A stretch of 64,000 nt of DNA, taken from positions 3,906,001-3,970,000 of the forward strand of contig NZ_JASGJZ010000001.1 of the NCBI RefSeq assembly GCF_047601025.1. The letters are read 5' to 3'. This DNA is from Pseudorhodoferax sp047601025 (GTDB lineage Bacteria; Pseudomonadota; Gammaproteobacteria; Burkholderiales; Burkholderiaceae_C). This document shows, piece by piece, positions 63,165-64,000 of this stretch (positions are counted from its first letter, which is position 1; each line of letters starts with the position of its first letter). The position numbers and the translations under genes are program-made. The notes under the pieces were generated by a model. It was given only the letters and a program-made list of their open reading frames with translations. It was not told the origin of the DNA and searched no databases.

Positions 63165-64000
63165 ATGACGACGACGATGGCTTCCCTTGCCGTTCCAGCC
63201 TGCCAGGTTCCCGAGGACGTGCTGCGGCGCTTCGACCGGCCCGGGCCGCGCTACACCTCCTATCCGACGGCCGACCGCTTCGTCGAGGCCTTCGGCCCGC
63301 AGGACCTGGCGCAGGCCTTGCAGCAGCGGTGCAACGGCGGGGCGGGGCAGGCCCTGCCGCTGTCGCTGTACGTACACGTTCCGTTCTGCGAATCGCTGTG
63401 CTACTACTGCGCCTGCAACAAGATCATCACCCGGCGCCACGAGAAGGCCGGGCCCTACCTGGACTATCTGGAGCGCGAGATCGAGCTCGTCGTCGCTGCG
63501 CTGGGCGCGGGCCAGCCAGTATCGCAGCTGCACCTGGGCGGCGGCAGCCCGACCTTCCTGGACGACGCGGAACTGGCGCGCCTGATGGACGCGCTGCGCC
63601 GCCGGTTCGCGCTGGCGCCCGGCGCCGAGTGCGCGATCGAGGTCGATCCGCGCACCGTCGACGCCGCGCGGCTGGAGCGGCTGGCCGCGCTCGGCTTCAA
63701 CCGCCTGTCCTTCGGCGTGCAGGACTTCGACCCGGCCGTGCAGAAGGCCGTGCACCGGGTGCAGCCGTTCGAGCAGGTCGAGGCGCTGGTGCGCGCCGCG
63801 CGCGGGGCCGGCTTCGAGTCCATGAACGTGGACCTGATCTACGGCCTGCCGCAGCAGACGCCGGCCTCCTTCGCGCGCACGCTGGAGCAGGTGGTCGCGC
63901 TGCGGCCCGAGCGCATCGCGCTGTACGGCTACGCGCACCTGCCCGAGCGCTTCAAGCCGCAGCGGCGCATCCATGCCGAGCAGCTGCCCGACGGCCCGGC
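63165..64000 (+). CDS. hemN: Oxygen-independent coproporphyrinogen III oxidase (partial, runs off window)
   Basis: About 278 residues are visible. The radical SAM motif is CESLCYYCACNKI (Cys75, Cys79, Cys82), preceded by RYTSYPTADRF, and followed by LHLGGGSPTFL and NRLSFGVQDFDP, all typical of HemN. It makes protoporphyrinogen IX anaerobically for heme synthesis. The start at 63165 has a GAGGA site upstream. The 3' part lies beyond the window. Confidence 0.96.
   Translation, partial: MTTTMASLAVPACQVPEDVLRRFDRPGPRYTSYPTADRFVEAFGPQDLAQALQQRCNGGAGQALPLSLYVHVPFCESLCYYCACNKIITRRHEKAGPYLDYLEREIELVVAALGAGQPVSQLHLGGGSPTFLDDAELARLMDALRRRFALAPGAECAIEVDPRTVDAARLERLAALGFNRLSFGVQDFDPAVQKAVHRVQPFEQVEALVRAARGAGFESMNVDLIYGLPQQTPASFARTLEQVVALRPERIALYGYAHLPERFKPQRRIHAEQLPDGP

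Overview
The window is very GC-rich chromosomal DNA, with high third-position GC in almost every frame. The gene content points to a betaproteobacterium of the order Burkholderiales, probably Comamonadaceae-like. Evidence for this includes two Bug-type tripartite tricarboxylate receptors, a short Trp-rich protein of the TIGR04438 type, a ccoNOQP-ccoG-fixH-fnr-hemN block, a DUF6806-like protein, and class I and class II fumarase genes side by side. The genus is inference.

Layout. 1-5.7 kb: a TPR protein, a divergent OmpR-type regulator / hybrid histidine kinase pair, a small hypothetical gene and a DMT permease. 5.7-10.4 kb: a DUF6806-like gene, then an accessory segment. That segment holds a tRNA-Leu 3' half-gene, an MFS transporter plus an Asp/Glu racemase-like protein lacking both usual cysteines, and the scar of a conjugative element (end of trbI plus a DUF2274 gene). 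It ends at a tRNA-Leu(UAA) gene whose anticodon is interrupted by a 233-nt group I intron, followed by tRNA-Cys. 10.4-15.7 kb: housekeeping murI, two fumarases and a GltS-type carrier. 15.7-24.1 kb: a structured small-RNA candidate, then a catabolic region in decay. It contains an IS4 fragment, a frameshifted 3-hydroxybutyrate dehydrogenase remnant, an SDR with an in-frame stop, a truncated thiolase and an IS630 fragment. Apparently intact SDR, BKACE, cyclase, Bug receptor, TetR and SMP-30 genes lie among them.

24-28.9 kb: three LysR regulators with a PACE efflux gene and a quinone-oxidoreductase-like gene, and a Mop protein. 29-34.6 kb: an operon of an amidohydrolase, an SsuA-like binding protein, two different permeases and one ATPase. 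The second permease starts inside a 75-bp tandem repeat. 34.6-38.1 kb: proVWX compatible-solute uptake. 38.4-44.0 kb: a TetR-controlled ring-cleavage operon (FAH hydrolase, VOC dioxygenase, FAD hydroxylase, ACMSD-like amidohydrolase). 44-54 kb: a UPF0114 membrane protein, a cytochrome c, ilvD with a divergent LysR, bacterioferritin, lgt, and a malonate operon (malonyl-CoA decarboxylase, Bug receptor, malonyl-CoA ligase).

54-64 kb is a microaerobic regulon: usp, ccoI, ccoS, ccoNOQP, ccoG, a fixH-like gene, a small membrane protein, fnr and hemN (cut by the window edge). Three near-perfect FNR boxes lie before usp, ccoN and between fnr and hemN. Two of them sit at about -41 from recognisable -10 elements, so FNR probably drives this block and its own gene. 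No CRISPR array, rRNA or complete insertion sequence was seen.
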